64,000 nt of DNA. It comes from Shewanella woodyi ATCC 51908 (GTDB lineage: Bacteria; Pseudomonadota; Gammaproteobacteria; Enterobacterales; Shewanellaceae). Below, one piece after another: positions 34,519 through 43,860 of the stretch. Numbering within the stretch: position 1 is the stretch's first letter; each line of letters opens with the position of its first letter. The notes below the pieces were generated by a model. The model worked only from the letters and a program-made list of their open reading frames with translations. It was not told the origin of the DNA and ran no database searches. The DNA is taken from the NCBI RefSeq assembly GCF_000019525.1, contig NC_010506.1:3224001-3288000 (forward strand). Reading direction: 5' to 3'. Position numbers and translations under genes: made by a program.

Positions 34519-36864
34519 TTGATAAAACAATCATTTGGAATAATAAGTGGAACCAGCGGTCTGATTTATACTCTCAGCCTTCCATTACTATTCACTGCAA
34601 CGGATGCAGCAGCAGACGACTCACACTCACCAGAAGTGATCACCGTTCTCGGTCAAGCCATTGATCATGAAACACTAACTTATCCTGGCGCCCAGCAACA
34701 TGCGGATATGGAGCAGATTGAGCGAAGCCTAGATACCAACATCGGTCACTTTCTTAGAGACAAGTTTGCAGGCGTCAGTGTTAATGATGTACAAAATAAT
34801 CCTTTTCAGATGGATCTGCAGTATCGTGGTTTTACCCTTTCACCTCTGCTCGGCTTACCCCAAGGCATGTCGGTCTATGTCAATGGCGTACGCTTTAATG
34901 AGCCTTTCGGCGATACCATCAACTGGGAGTTAATCCCACTATCAGCACTCAATCAAGTTAGCCTCTACTCAGGTTCAAACCCGCTTTTTGGACAAAATAC
35001 CCTAGGCGGTGCCTTAGTACTGGATCTCAAAGATGGCTTTACATTCCAAGGCACTTCGCTAGAGCTCAGAGGTGGGAGCCATGGCATGGATCAACAAACC
35101 CTAGAGACTGGTGGCAATAATGGTGAGCTGGGTTATTACGCAACTATCAGTCGTTATCAAGAAGACGGTTGGCGTCAATTTTCCCCCACCGAAGTAACAC
35201 AGTTTCTTGGCCGGCTCAGTTGGAAAGCCTCCGATAGATCCCGCTGGGATCTACTCACCGCTTTCAGCCAGAGTGATCTTATCGGTAATGGCGCCGTTCC
35301 CTTCGACTTAATGGCCTTAGAGGGCAGAGATGCGGTATATACTCACCCTGATAAGACAGAGACTGATCACAGCTTCGCTTCTCTATCGGGTAACCTCAAA
35401 CTCAACGATAATATGGCCGTTGATCTGAACCTCTACTACCGTAACGGTCAAACCGACTCACTCAACGGAGATGACAGTGACTTTGAGGAGTGTATGTACT
35501 TGGGTGAAGAGACCCTTTGTGATGAGGATGATGCGCCAGTTCAATTTCTCAATCAAGACGGTACTGCATACCTAGGAAGTTTAGAGGAGCTAGGCTTAGA
35601 TGCAGACTCAATCGACGGGCTTAATAACACCTCAAAGACAGATCAACAAGCGATGGGAGCGGCCGCCCAGTTGACAATTGACTCGCAACTCAGCCAGATG
35701 AGTGTGCAGTGGCTCTTGGGAGCGGGTATCGATTATGCTGATATTGATTTCCAATCAGATACAGAGTTTGCAGAACTGCTCAATGATACTGCCAGCTCTC
35801 CCCGTGCAACCAAGGCCATCGGCTTGTTTGATGCTGACTCGGTGGTCAGGCTCGACAGTAAGCGCCGTCACTATTACGCTTTTATGGCCGCCAGTTTACA
35901 GTTACGGGAGGATTTAACCCTAAATTCTGCACTTAGATATGACGCAACCAATGTCCATATGACAGATTTAGCGCCAGGTGATGATGGCAAAACCTTAGAT
36001 GGCGATCATGATTTCAGTAATCTTAGCCCCTCCGTTGGTATTCACTGGACATCAAGTGCCGAAACTGCACTGTTTGCTTCTTACGGTCGCTCTGGCAGAG
36101 CACCTACTCCGGTAGAACTAAGCTGCGCTGACCCTGAAGCCCCCTGTAAACTCCCCAATGGTTTTGTATCCGATCCACCATTAGAGCAGGTGATCACAGA
36201 TACATTTGAGATAGGTGCAGAGTACAGCAGTAATGGCCTTTCATTGGGACTAACCCTGTTCCATGCCCGAAATCAGGATGACATCATCTTTCAACAGGCA
36301 TCGGGACTTCCATCAGAGGGCTTCTTCGACAATGTAGGCGATACTCAACGTCAAGGAGGGGAGGTTTTCTATAAACAGCAGTGGCAAGATTGGCAGTTGG
36401 CTTTCTCTTACAGCTACCTAGATGCCACCTTCCAGTCTGATTATATCTCGTTCAGCCCCAATAACCCTTTGGGTGGAGATAGGCTGGTCACCTCAGGGGA
36501 TGCGATACCAGGTCTGCCTAAACATAATGCGAAAGCAGGTCTTGAGTGGTATATCGGCGATCTAACCCTAGGCAGTGATATAAAGTATCAAAGCGGCCAG
36601 TTTTATCGGGGCGATGAAGCCAATGAAAATGAGATGATATCGGGTTTTACCTTGGTCGATCTCAATGCGATATATCAGATTAACGATCATATCTCTGTCT
36701 ATGCCCGCATCGACAATCTGTTTGATACTGAATATGAAACCTTTGGCGCCTACGGTGAGTCCGATGAAGTGCTCGATAATATCTACCCCGGATTTGACGA
36801 TGCCAGATTCGTAGGGCCCGGCGCCCCAAGAACCTATATCGGTGGGGTTAAGGTTAAGTTTTGA
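34519..36864 (+). CDS. TonB-dependent outer-membrane receptor
   Basis: This 781-residue receptor uses a TTG start (MIKQSFGIISGTSGL) behind AGAGGA, with a signal peptide to about residue 33. The plug domain begins EVITVLGQAIDHE and includes LRDKFAGVSVND and YVNGVRFNEPFGDTINWEL. The barrel ends with the usual C-terminal strand PRTYIGGVKVKF. Motif LFDTEYETFGAYGE near the end is a standard late-barrel block. The ligand is not apparent; an acidic insertion near residues 315-350 (DDSDFEECMYLGEE) is unusual. Neighbours point to regulation by the divergent CadC-like protein. It could import an iron complex or an oligosaccharide. Confidence 0.85.
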   Translation: MIKQSFGIISGTSGLIYTLSLPLLFTATDAAADDSHSPEVITVLGQAIDHETLTYPGAQQHADMEQIERSLDTNIGHFLRDKFAGVSVNDVQNNPFQMDLQYRGFTLSPLLGLPQGMSVYVNGVRFNEPFGDTINWELIPLSALNQVSLYSGSNPLFGQNTLGGALVLDLKDGFTFQGTSLELRGGSHGMDQQTLETGGNNGELGYYATISRYQEDGWRQFSPTEVTQFLGRLSWKASDRSRWDLLTAFSQSDLIGNGAVPFDLMALEGRDAVYTHPDKTETDHSFASLSGNLKLNDNMAVDLNLYYRNGQTDSLNGDDSDFEECMYLGEETLCDEDDAPVQFLNQDGTAYLGSLEELGLDADSIDGLNNTSKTDQQAMGAAAQLTIDSQLSQMSVQWLLGAGIDYADIDFQSDTEFAELLNDTASSPRATKAIGLFDADSVVRLDSKRRHYYAFMAASLQLREDLTLNSALRYDATNVHMTDLAPGDDGKTLDGDHDFSNLSPSVGIHWTSSAETALFASYGRSGRAPTPVELSCADPEAPCKLPNGFVSDPPLEQVITDTFEIGAEYSSNGLSLGLTLFHARNQDDIIFQQASGLPSEGFFDNVGDTQRQGGEVFYKQQWQDWQLAFSYSYLDATFQSDYISFSPNNPLGGDRLVTSGDAIPGLPKHNAKAGLEWYIGDLTLGSDIKYQSGQFYRGDEANENEMISGFTLVDLNAIYQINDHISVYARIDNLFDTEYETFGAYGESDEVLDNIYPGFDDARFVGPGAPRTYIGGVKVKF

Positions 36865-37082
36865 TACAGAGACTAATATCATAATCTTCATATTTAAGAT
36901 GAGTGAGTTAACTCATCACCTACCTCAATACTTAAGTTAATCATTTGGGTAAAAGTCGGGAGAAGTTAACTCCTCCCCACCTTTGCCCTGCCAATTTCTG
37001 GTCTTAACTCTTTAAGAATTACATAGTTGTTCTGTGTTCAACACTTTCGAATTATGAATCAACTAACGAAGAGATTAGCACC

Positions 37083-37634
37083 ATGAATATAAAAACTAGA
37101 AAATCACCAAAATATATTAAAGCCGCCACAGCATTAGCCGTTTTAACCTGCTTAGGGATCAGCAGTATCGCTCAAGCAGTGCCTTGGTGTCACAGAGGGA
37201 CGATAGTTCAAATTGCTGACGTCACGTGGAATCAAGCACAGATCATGGCTAACTTTACTGGCAGCATTCCAGGTGGCGTAGCTGACACAGAGGTCTACAC
37301 CACTTACCACTCAACCAACAATTACGCGAATACATTTGCAGGCGGTGGCGGTGGATTTGGTGGTTTCAGTGTACCTGGCTCAGGTCAAGTGAGGGTTATT
37401 CATTACGCCCCTTACACCTTGACCAATATGGTCGGTCCTGGTTACTACTACACCAGCCAAGGGGTTAAATTTAAACTGGATAAATGCTACACCATTCCGC
37501 CATTAATGGAGCATAAAGAAGTTGCTAGATTTGAGCCCACTAATCCAGAAACAGGCATTGAAGTGGTTCCCTATGAGAAGTTAGAAGCCATGCAAGAGTA
37601 TTGGCGTCTGAGTGAAGAACAAGAGAGAAAGTAA
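37083..37634 (+). CDS. Unrecognised secreted protein
   Basis: This protein of 183 residues has an N-terminal signal peptide (ALAVLTCLGISSIAQA). Mature features are a Cys pair (PWCHRG and DKCYT), a Gly-rich segment FAGGGGGFGGFSVPGSG and a charged C-terminus EEQERK. It lies 220 bp after the TonB receptor gene and ends in a good terminator. I recognise no family. Confidence 0.55.
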   Translation: MNIKTRKSPKYIKAATALAVLTCLGISSIAQAVPWCHRGTIVQIADVTWNQAQIMANFTGSIPGGVADTEVYTTYHSTNNYANTFAGGGGGFGGFSVPGSGQVRVIHYAPYTLTNMVGPGYYYTSQGVKFKLDKCYTIPPLMEHKEVARFEPTNPETGIEVVPYEKLEAMQEYWRLSEEQERK

Positions 37635-37647
37635 CCCCATAATAAAT

Positions 37648-37667
37648 AGGCCCTTAGGGGCCTTTTT
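37648..37667 (+). terminator. Rho-independent terminator
   Basis: AGGCCCTTAGGGGCCT forms a GC-rich hairpin followed by TTTTTAT, 14 bp after the stop codon of the secreted protein gene. Confidence 0.8.
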
Positions 37668-37781
37668 ATCTATCTAGTTATTCTTTACTAATATAAAAAT
37701 ACAAATTTAATGTTAAATTGAGATAATTCTACTTTCCATGATAGGTTTAGCTACATAAGTAAATGTAAACCGTGGTGGAAG

Positions 37782-39869
37782 ATGTTAGATAAACAAAAAG
37801 TTCATTGGTTATTGTTGCTACTCTTTTTTGGACATACCAGTATCTTAGCAAGCGATATTGATACTTGTTTTAAATCTAAAGGTGATAAAGTTGAGCAGAT
37901 AGCCGCATGTGAAAATAGCCTTTCCCCTCTGAAAAAAAATCACTCTGATTATTTAGATCTACAGTTACAACTACTGATCTTGTATACCTCTCAAGGATCA
38001 TACTCTCTCGCAAATCAAACCGATATGGCGATATCAGCCCTTAACTTAACGAATTACTCTCTTGATAAGCAGTTCAAATATCTGCGACACCGAGGCATAT
38101 TAAAATATCGACAAGGACTCTATCCTCAAGCTCTATTGATATTTGAACAAGCTTATCAACTGGCAAAAACAGATAAGCAAACTTTATTAGAGGCGAAAGC
38201 ACTGAGTGATATCGGTACCGCCAATATGGCCATGGCAAATCATAAAGAGGCAATTTCAGCTTTTCATCAAAGTCTACTATTAAAACAGCAACTTGCCTCT
38301 CAAAGAAGTATCGCTATCACATTAAATAATCTAGGCTCAGTCTACCTTAAAATGGAGGACTGGCCGCAAGCTGAACGCTATTACTCACAAGCGTTAACTA
38401 TCTATATCAATGAGGGAAATAAAGCGAGTGAAGCCCACAGTTTAGAGAATATTGCCGTAGTTCAGATGAAGCAGGGGAAATATAAACAGGCATCCCAAGG
38501 ATTTAAACAATCACTCAATTTCTTTATTGAAATAAAACAAGAGGTCGCTCAACTCAGGTTGCATATTAACTTGGCAGAGCTAAACCTTCTTCAGCAGCAA
38601 TTAGCAAAAGCCGAAGAGCATCTTGATCTAGCACAAAAAATAGAATCTAAGCTTGGAAATAATGCTTTAACACTTCCACTGCAACTCAACTTAGGAAAAC
38701 TATTCATTCAACAAGGGCTCTATCAACAAGCGGAATCAATATTAAAAACGGGTTTAGCACTTTCGTTAGAAAACAGAGATAGTCGGATCACAACACGCTT
38801 TTATCAGGCATTAATTGATAATGCAGTTAAATTTCTCCGTTGGGAGCAAGCTTTTATTTTTGAAACCAAGTTAAAAGAGCACCAACTTAAAGGGTTTCAG
38901 CTTAAATTTGACGAGTCATTAGCTAACACTCGAGTACAATTTGAGTATGAACGCCAACAACAAGCCATAGAGCTACTGGATAAAAAAAGTAAGATAAGTG
39001 ATCTACTCATTCAAAGTAGAAATACACAGATACTGGTTTTAATATTGTTAATTATCATCATGGCCGCAGCCATGTACGCCCTCTATTATCGACAGAAACA
39101 GCATAGAATCGCAGAGCAGAAAAAACTTGAGTCACAGATTAATTGGCACAGGAGAAGAGTAAAGCAGCTAGGGGTATCTCATTCGGCATTAAAAGCGGCA
39201 TTTGGTCAGCTTCCACAAGCCCTTTTAGTGGTGGGCAATAGTGAAGAGATAGTCTATATCAATCAAAGTGGCTGTGAACTGCTTAAACAAGATGAAGCTC
39301 AGCTTGTGGGGCAACGTCTGGAAAACATCTTTCCTCGTACAACATTAAACTTTTGGGAGCAGTGGGACAGTGATTCAGAGCTGGAAAACGCCTTAGTCAC
39401 CGATGTTAGGCTCAACTCACAAGATCCAGAACAAGTATTGGATATCTGGCTAACTAACATCTCACGAGGCGAACCCATTGCTGTGATCAATATGGTTAAA
39501 CATGGCGAGTCAACGGCGCAAAAGCCGATAAACTCTCTCCTTACCGAGCAAGACTTTCAACACAAACTTGTAGATCTGATGTTCTACTGCGTTGAATTTT
39601 GGGAGACCACCACACAATCAACACGTATTGAACTGGCGGAAAAGAGTGGGATCTGGCGTGTATCAATAGATGATGGCAGATTAAGAACGCGCTCTCTTGA
39701 CCGCTATCTTTCGGTGCAACAGCTACCTAAAAAACCTAGGTGGAGAGAGGTGCTGAGAACAGCGCACTATGTTATTGCAGAGTGTAAGCTAGATACAGAG
39801 CAGGAGAACACCATCAACTTAAAGCTCACTGCGCTCAACCAACATCTGCACACCAAAGCCCTGTTATAG
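37782..39869 (+). CDS. TPR-PAS membrane sensor protein
   Basis: This protein of 695 residues has a signal peptide (WLLLLLFFGHTSILAS). About seven TPR repeats span residues 60-370, for example GTANMAMANHKEAISAFHQS and NLGSVYLKMEDWPQAERYYS. A membrane helix lies near residues 413-433 (ILVLILLIIIMAAAMYALYY), followed by a coiled coil and a PAS domain (ALKAAFGQLPQALLVVGNSE). The conserved C-terminal domain of about 100 residues contains GIWRVSIDDGRLRTRSLDRY and KPRWREVLRTAHYVIAEC. I recall that C-terminal domain from other Shewanella TPR proteins but know no name for it. It probably relays a periplasmic TPR signal to a cytoplasmic output. Confidence 0.7.
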   Translation: MLDKQKVHWLLLLLFFGHTSILASDIDTCFKSKGDKVEQIAACENSLSPLKKNHSDYLDLQLQLLILYTSQGSYSLANQTDMAISALNLTNYSLDKQFKYLRHRGILKYRQGLYPQALLIFEQAYQLAKTDKQTLLEAKALSDIGTANMAMANHKEAISAFHQSLLLKQQLASQRSIAITLNNLGSVYLKMEDWPQAERYYSQALTIYINEGNKASEAHSLENIAVVQMKQGKYKQASQGFKQSLNFFIEIKQEVAQLRLHINLAELNLLQQQLAKAEEHLDLAQKIESKLGNNALTLPLQLNLGKLFIQQGLYQQAESILKTGLALSLENRDSRITTRFYQALIDNAVKFLRWEQAFIFETKLKEHQLKGFQLKFDESLANTRVQFEYERQQQAIELLDKKSKISDLLIQSRNTQILVLILLIIIMAAAMYALYYRQKQHRIAEQKKLESQINWHRRRVKQLGVSHSALKAAFGQLPQALLVVGNSEEIVYINQSGCELLKQDEAQLVGQRLENIFPRTTLNFWEQWDSDSELENALVTDVRLNSQDPEQVLDIWLTNISRGEPIAVINMVKHGESTAQKPINSLLTEQDFQHKLVDLMFYCVEFWETTTQSTRIELAEKSGIWRVSIDDGRLRTRSLDRYLSVQQLPKKPRWREVLRTAHYVIAECKLDTEQENTINLKLTALNQHLHTKALL

Positions 39870-39895
39870 TAGCTGTTGTAGCAGATATAAAAAGC

Positions 39896-39916
39896 GCCCT
39901 GCTCTAAAAGCAGGGC
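39896..39916 (-). terminator. Terminator for the minus-strand gene at 39970
   Basis: GCCCTGCT and AGCAGGGC form an 8-bp stem. On the minus strand it is followed by GCTTTTTA. It lies between two convergent genes. Confidence 0.65.
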
Positions 39917-39969
39917 TAATGCCTTAGTCTAGTTACTCTACCCTGTCACTCTTTGACATTGAACGAAAA

Positions 39970-40446
39970 CTACTTGGCAAGTAATTTACGCTCTCGCCTT
40001 TCAGTCTCCATATCACAAAGACCGCAGGCAAATTGTACTCCCTGTACAATTGAGTACACCTCATGATGATTTTTATCACTATTCTTTAAGCTTTCAGGCC
40101 CATAAAAGATCGGTCGAACCGTTCCTCCATCTCCCTCACGGCTGTCATCTCTTAACTCATACGCGATAGAGTTGCACAGATGATCGGTTGCCGCTCTTGT
40201 TAATCCATACTCATCATCAAACTGGCCACAACTTTTAGTGCCTACCTCACTACCAAAACTTGGGCATTCATCTTCAGCAAAGCGCCCAAAACGAGCCAAA
40301 TGCAAAGGAGTTAATTTAAACTCACCCAGTATTACAACATTTCCATTTTGACACCACTGACCCTCTATAGGCTCTTCGTGGGCTAATACCGCGGCAGGTA
40401 ACATCATATTTGTGGCAACTAGCAGTGCCATAATACTCTTTTTCAT
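39970..40446 (-). CDS. Unrecognised secreted cysteine-containing protein
   Basis: This protein of 158 residues has a signal peptide ending at VLAHEEP. The mature part has seven cysteines, including a CGLC pair near the C-terminus (FACGLCDMETERR). The pattern suggests disulfides or a metal site. No family is recognised. It stands alone between the TPR-PAS gene and the protease gene. Confidence 0.55.
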   Translation of the reverse strand: MKKSIMALLVATNMMLPAAVLAHEEPIEGQWCQNGNVVILGEFKLTPLHLARFGRFAEDECPSFGSEVGTKSCGQFDDEYGLTRAATDHLCNSIAYELRDDSREGDGGTVRPIFYGPESLKNSDKNHHEVYSIVQGVQFACGLCDMETERRERKLLAK

Positions 40447-40590
40447 ATTTCCATTCCCTTGATAATAAGTCGGTCTTTATTTTGATACCAAGCTAATCCT
40501 TTCAGCATTGAAAAGTAATCAAAACAGAGGGTAAAAACAGGGCGAAGTTATCTATAGGTAACAACTTAAACCTGTAAAACAATCGCTTAT

Positions 40591-40623
40591 AAAAAAGCTG
40601 AGAGTACTTCACGTGCTCTCAGC
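40591..40623 (-). terminator. Terminator of the protease gene
   Basis: GCTGAGAG and CTCTCAGC form a stem around an 11-base loop. On the minus strand it is followed by a run of six T. Confidence 0.75.
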
Positions 40624-40645
40624 CTAACGTAAAACCTCAAATTAA

Positions 40646-42841
40646 TTAGTCTGCGTAATAGAAGTTTCCTCCCCAGATAAAGGGGCTTGAACCATTTGGC
40701 GCTGTCGCGATAAAGCAGTTAGCACCATCATAAACACTGTTTGATGGGCAAGATGCCACTCCCGTTGGCGTGGTATAGAAGTTACCTGCATAGATAAAGG
40801 CTGTTGTCCCCGCGGGCGCTGATGCAATATAGCAGTTAGCTGAATCATCACTACCAATAGAGCAAGCATTATATTCAGAGTAGAAATTATTGGCGTAGAT
40901 AAAACCTGTCGCAGGCTTAGTCATCACATAACAGTTAGCACCATCAAAGCTTCCAATTGGGCACACATTACCTGGCAGTGGTGTGGTATAAAAGTTCCCG
41001 CCCCACTCGAAAGCCGTTGTTCCGCCTGCAGCTGAAGCGATATAGCAGTTTGCAGAATCATCACTGCCGACTGAGCAAGCATCATATTGATGATAAAAGT
41101 TATTGGCGTAGATAAAGCCTGTTGAAGGTTTAGTCATCACGTAGCAGTTTGCGCCGTCGTAACTGCCCAGAGGACAATCTGTAAAGCTTGGCTCAACATA
41201 ATATTTACCTGACCAGATAAATGCATTATGTCCACTTGGAACGGGAGTTACATAACAATTCTGGCTATCAAACCAAGGGGTAATAACACTGCCATCATGG
41301 GCAATCACAGGATCGGTACAGGGCTGCTTCCAAAAGGCTAATAGATCTGGCGAACCACTACCTATGCTAGAAAGCACTCCAGATGTAGCATCGCCTATCA
41401 CCTGTGACATGATATCTGCAGGTGTCGCAGCTGGATTTTGAGCTAAAAGAAGCGCCGCAATACCTGTGACATGGGGCGCGGACATTGAGGTGCCGCTGAT
41501 GGTATTAGTGGCCGTATTCGAGCCTATCCAGGCTGAGGTGATATCAGAACCTGGTGCAAAAATATCCACACAGCTCCCTTTATTGGAAAAAGATGAGCGC
41601 TTATCTTGATCAGTGGTAGAGCCTACGGTTATCGCATCATTCACTCTGGCCGGAGAGAAACCACAAGCGTTAGCATTACTGTTTCCCGCTGAAACCACGT
41701 AAGTGACCCCTGAGTTAATTGAGGTTTGAACGGCGCTATCTATAGCCGTACTCCCCCCTCCCCCTAAACTCATGTTTGCGACACCTGTTCCACCAGCATT
41801 CGCCGTTACCCAGTTCACACCCGCCACTATGGTGGCCGTTGTCGAGCTTCCGGTACAGCCAAATACACGTACTGGGTGGACCGTTGCTCCCTTAGCTAAA
41901 CCATGGCGCGTTCCTAACGTGGTACCCGCCACATGGGTACCATGACCGATACAATCTGTATTTGGGCTACCACCGACAAAACTCGCTCCTGTGCCCACTC
42001 GACCAGAAAAATCAAGATGGGAGGCACGAAGACCTGAGTCAATCACATAAACATCCACGCCGGCACCGTTTTCCTGGTAGGTAAATCGGCTATCTAGGTT
42101 AAGTGGTCTCTCGTCGATTCGATCCATCCCCCAAGAAGGTACCGGGTTTTGGATCGTATGAAGATGCACGAGATTATCTCGCTGGATATCGATCACCATA
42201 GACTCATTTTCTAAACGGGCTAAGCCCTCTTTATCTATCACGCCTGAGAACCCATGAAATACAGAGTCATAAAGATAATCTAACCTACCGTTGACGCTGC
42301 TAGTTAATTCACTGGCAACATTGGCCAACTCTTTAGTATCGATACGCCTATCTAACTGAATTAGATAGCGATTAGGAATTAAAGGTGAGCTAATACAAAA
42401 GGTAAATGCGCCCTCAGCAAGCTCAGTCTCCAAACAGGCTTCCCATTGGTATTTTGCCCGCTGAAGTTGCTGGTTAATCTCTGATAGCATCACTCCATCC
42501 GCCGTCAGCTCTGACTGGAAACGCCCAATGTCTCTGGCCTCTCCATCATCTAATGCAACGGTCATTTTTGATGGGTGCAGGCGTCCTTCACGCTGAAGCA
42601 GTTCCATTACCTCCTCTTGTGATAACGCTTTGCCTGATAACACTCCTCGGTGGGCAGAGCTTTCCCCTAGCCAGTTATCGTCAAGGGAGAGTTTAAACAT
42701 CTTAAGCTCAGCCTCAGGCCTCTGCTCCTCACTCACCTTGAAGTTAGATGATACCGCTCCTTTGCTTTCATCTGCGAGAGTTGGGTTACTTGCGACCATG
42801 GCTAAAGTTGAAGCCAAAAGATAATAAGATTTAAGTTTCAT
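40646..42841 (-). CDS. Secreted subtilisin-like serine protease (S8) with C-terminal repeats
   Basis: This protein of 731 residues has a signal peptide (to about residue 23). An I9-type propeptide ends near VIDIQRDNLVHLH. The S8 catalytic domain of the proteinase K type has Asp268 (VYVIDSGLRASH), His303 (GHGTHVAGT) and Ser452 (GTSMSAPHVTGIAALLL). From about residue 525 there are at least six degenerate repeats of roughly 35 residues, each with a D-GANCYV or DDSANCYIAS block followed by a FIYANNFY/GGNFYTTP block. Alternate repeats are more alike, giving a two-unit period. The repeats may bind a surface or substrate. It is a monocistronic gene with its own terminator. Confidence 0.9.
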   Translation of the reverse strand: MKLKSYYLLASTLAMVASNPTLADESKGAVSSNFKVSEEQRPEAELKMFKLSLDDNWLGESSAHRGVLSGKALSQEEVMELLQREGRLHPSKMTVALDDGEARDIGRFQSELTADGVMLSEINQQLQRAKYQWEACLETELAEGAFTFCISSPLIPNRYLIQLDRRIDTKELANVASELTSSVNGRLDYLYDSVFHGFSGVIDKEGLARLENESMVIDIQRDNLVHLHTIQNPVPSWGMDRIDERPLNLDSRFTYQENGAGVDVYVIDSGLRASHLDFSGRVGTGASFVGGSPNTDCIGHGTHVAGTTLGTRHGLAKGATVHPVRVFGCTGSSTTATIVAGVNWVTANAGGTGVANMSLGGGGSTAIDSAVQTSINSGVTYVVSAGNSNANACGFSPARVNDAITVGSTTDQDKRSSFSNKGSCVDIFAPGSDITSAWIGSNTATNTISGTSMSAPHVTGIAALLLAQNPAATPADIMSQVIGDATSGVLSSIGSGSPDLLAFWKQPCTDPVIAHDGSVITPWFDSQNCYVTPVPSGHNAFIWSGKYYVEPSFTDCPLGSYDGANCYVMTKPSTGFIYANNFYHQYDACSVGSDDSANCYIASAAGGTTAFEWGGNFYTTPLPGNVCPIGSFDGANCYVMTKPATGFIYANNFYSEYNACSIGSDDSANCYIASAPAGTTAFIYAGNFYTTPTGVASCPSNSVYDGANCFIATAPNGSSPFIWGGNFYYAD

Positions 42842-43149
42842 CGTCTGTCATTCCTTTTGTAGTTTGATGAAGGCCAAAGACAAACTCAGGATTGCCTCTG
42901 GCCACAAAAGAGATAACAAACTTAGATTTTTTTTACCGCTAACTTCATGGGCAAAATAGGAAATCGCCAGACAATTTCGGGAGAGATAAAAATATAAAAA
43001 CAATTAATCAATAGCTTACAAAAACTCAAACTAACAGGTACTTTTCGTGCTTGAATCTGTTACAACAGGCGACTTTAGGTATAGCAGCTCATGTAATGAA
43101 CAGTGACAGGCTTCATACTCCCTATCTTTTTCACAGCTCAAACGTAAAA
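42842..43149. other. Intergenic region without visible genes
   Basis: This 308-bp stretch lies upstream of the protease gene and downstream of the argO-like pseudogene. I see a plausible AGGAAT ribosome site just before the protease start and nothing else. Confidence 0.4.
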
Positions 43150-43752
43150 CTAACCAAGGAGTAGGCTTGCGGCAATAGCAAACATGATAAATGCGATCAC
43201 AAACTCCAATACTTTCCATGAAACAGGCTTCTTAAAGATAGGAATAAGTATCCTAGCGCCATAACCTAGTGAGAAAAAGAACACAAAAGAGCCTGAAACA
43301 GCCCCTAGAGTAAACCACTCTTTAGTCCCCTCATATTGGGTGGAGATAGAGCCAAGTAGAACCACAGTATCCAGATAAACATGGGGGTTAAGTCAGGTAA
43401 ATGCTAAGCAAACAAGTACCGTTTTCAACAAACTTGCCGGCAACTCACCTTCAGCATCTAACTGATGAGAGGTTTTAAAAGCGCTATAGAGACTTTTTAG
43501 CCCATAAACCAGCAAAAAAACGGCTCCCGCATAACGAGAGATCACCTCAATCAGCGGAAACTCGCTGACAATAACGCCAAACCCAGCAACCCCAAATGAG
43601 ATTAATATCGCATCGGATAGCGCACAGATAAAACAGACCGCAAATACATGGTGTTTCTTTAGCCCCTGCTTTAACACAAATGCATTTTGAGCGCCTATGG
43701 CTAATATGAGTGACAAACCCAATGTAAAGCCAGCTATGTATGAAGAAAACAT
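43150..43752 (-). pseudogene. argO: LysE/ArgO amino-acid exporter, interrupted by one in-frame TGA
   Basis: The frame runs 201 codons from ATG 43752 (MFSSYIAGFTLGLSLILAIG) with a single internal stop at 43393-43395. The normal family sequence there is CLAFTWLNPHVYLD; here Trp TGG reads TGA. Downstream the same frame continues with LNPHVYLDTVVLLGSIS and FFFSLGYGARILIPIF to a normal end. Family length (about 205) and all helices are otherwise preserved, so the loss is recent, or it is a sequencing error. The functional form exports arginine or lysine across the inner membrane. Confidence 0.8.
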
Positions 43753-43860
43753 CTAAAAACCTTTTTCTTATATGTCAGTGATTCAAGCTACGTGAACTGT
43801 TACGTTCAAGGGCAGCCAAACTGGTAACCTAGCCCCCCTTAGTTTGCACTTAGCTTCCAC

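Noticed and set aside
40646..41300. DNA-level repeats considered as CRISPR or satellite
   Set aside because: They are in frame within the protease gene and encode protein repeats.
43393..43395. TGA in the argO frame as selenocysteine codon
   Set aside because: The family has Trp there, not Cys, and no SECIS-like hairpin is evident right after it. A nonsense change is simpler.
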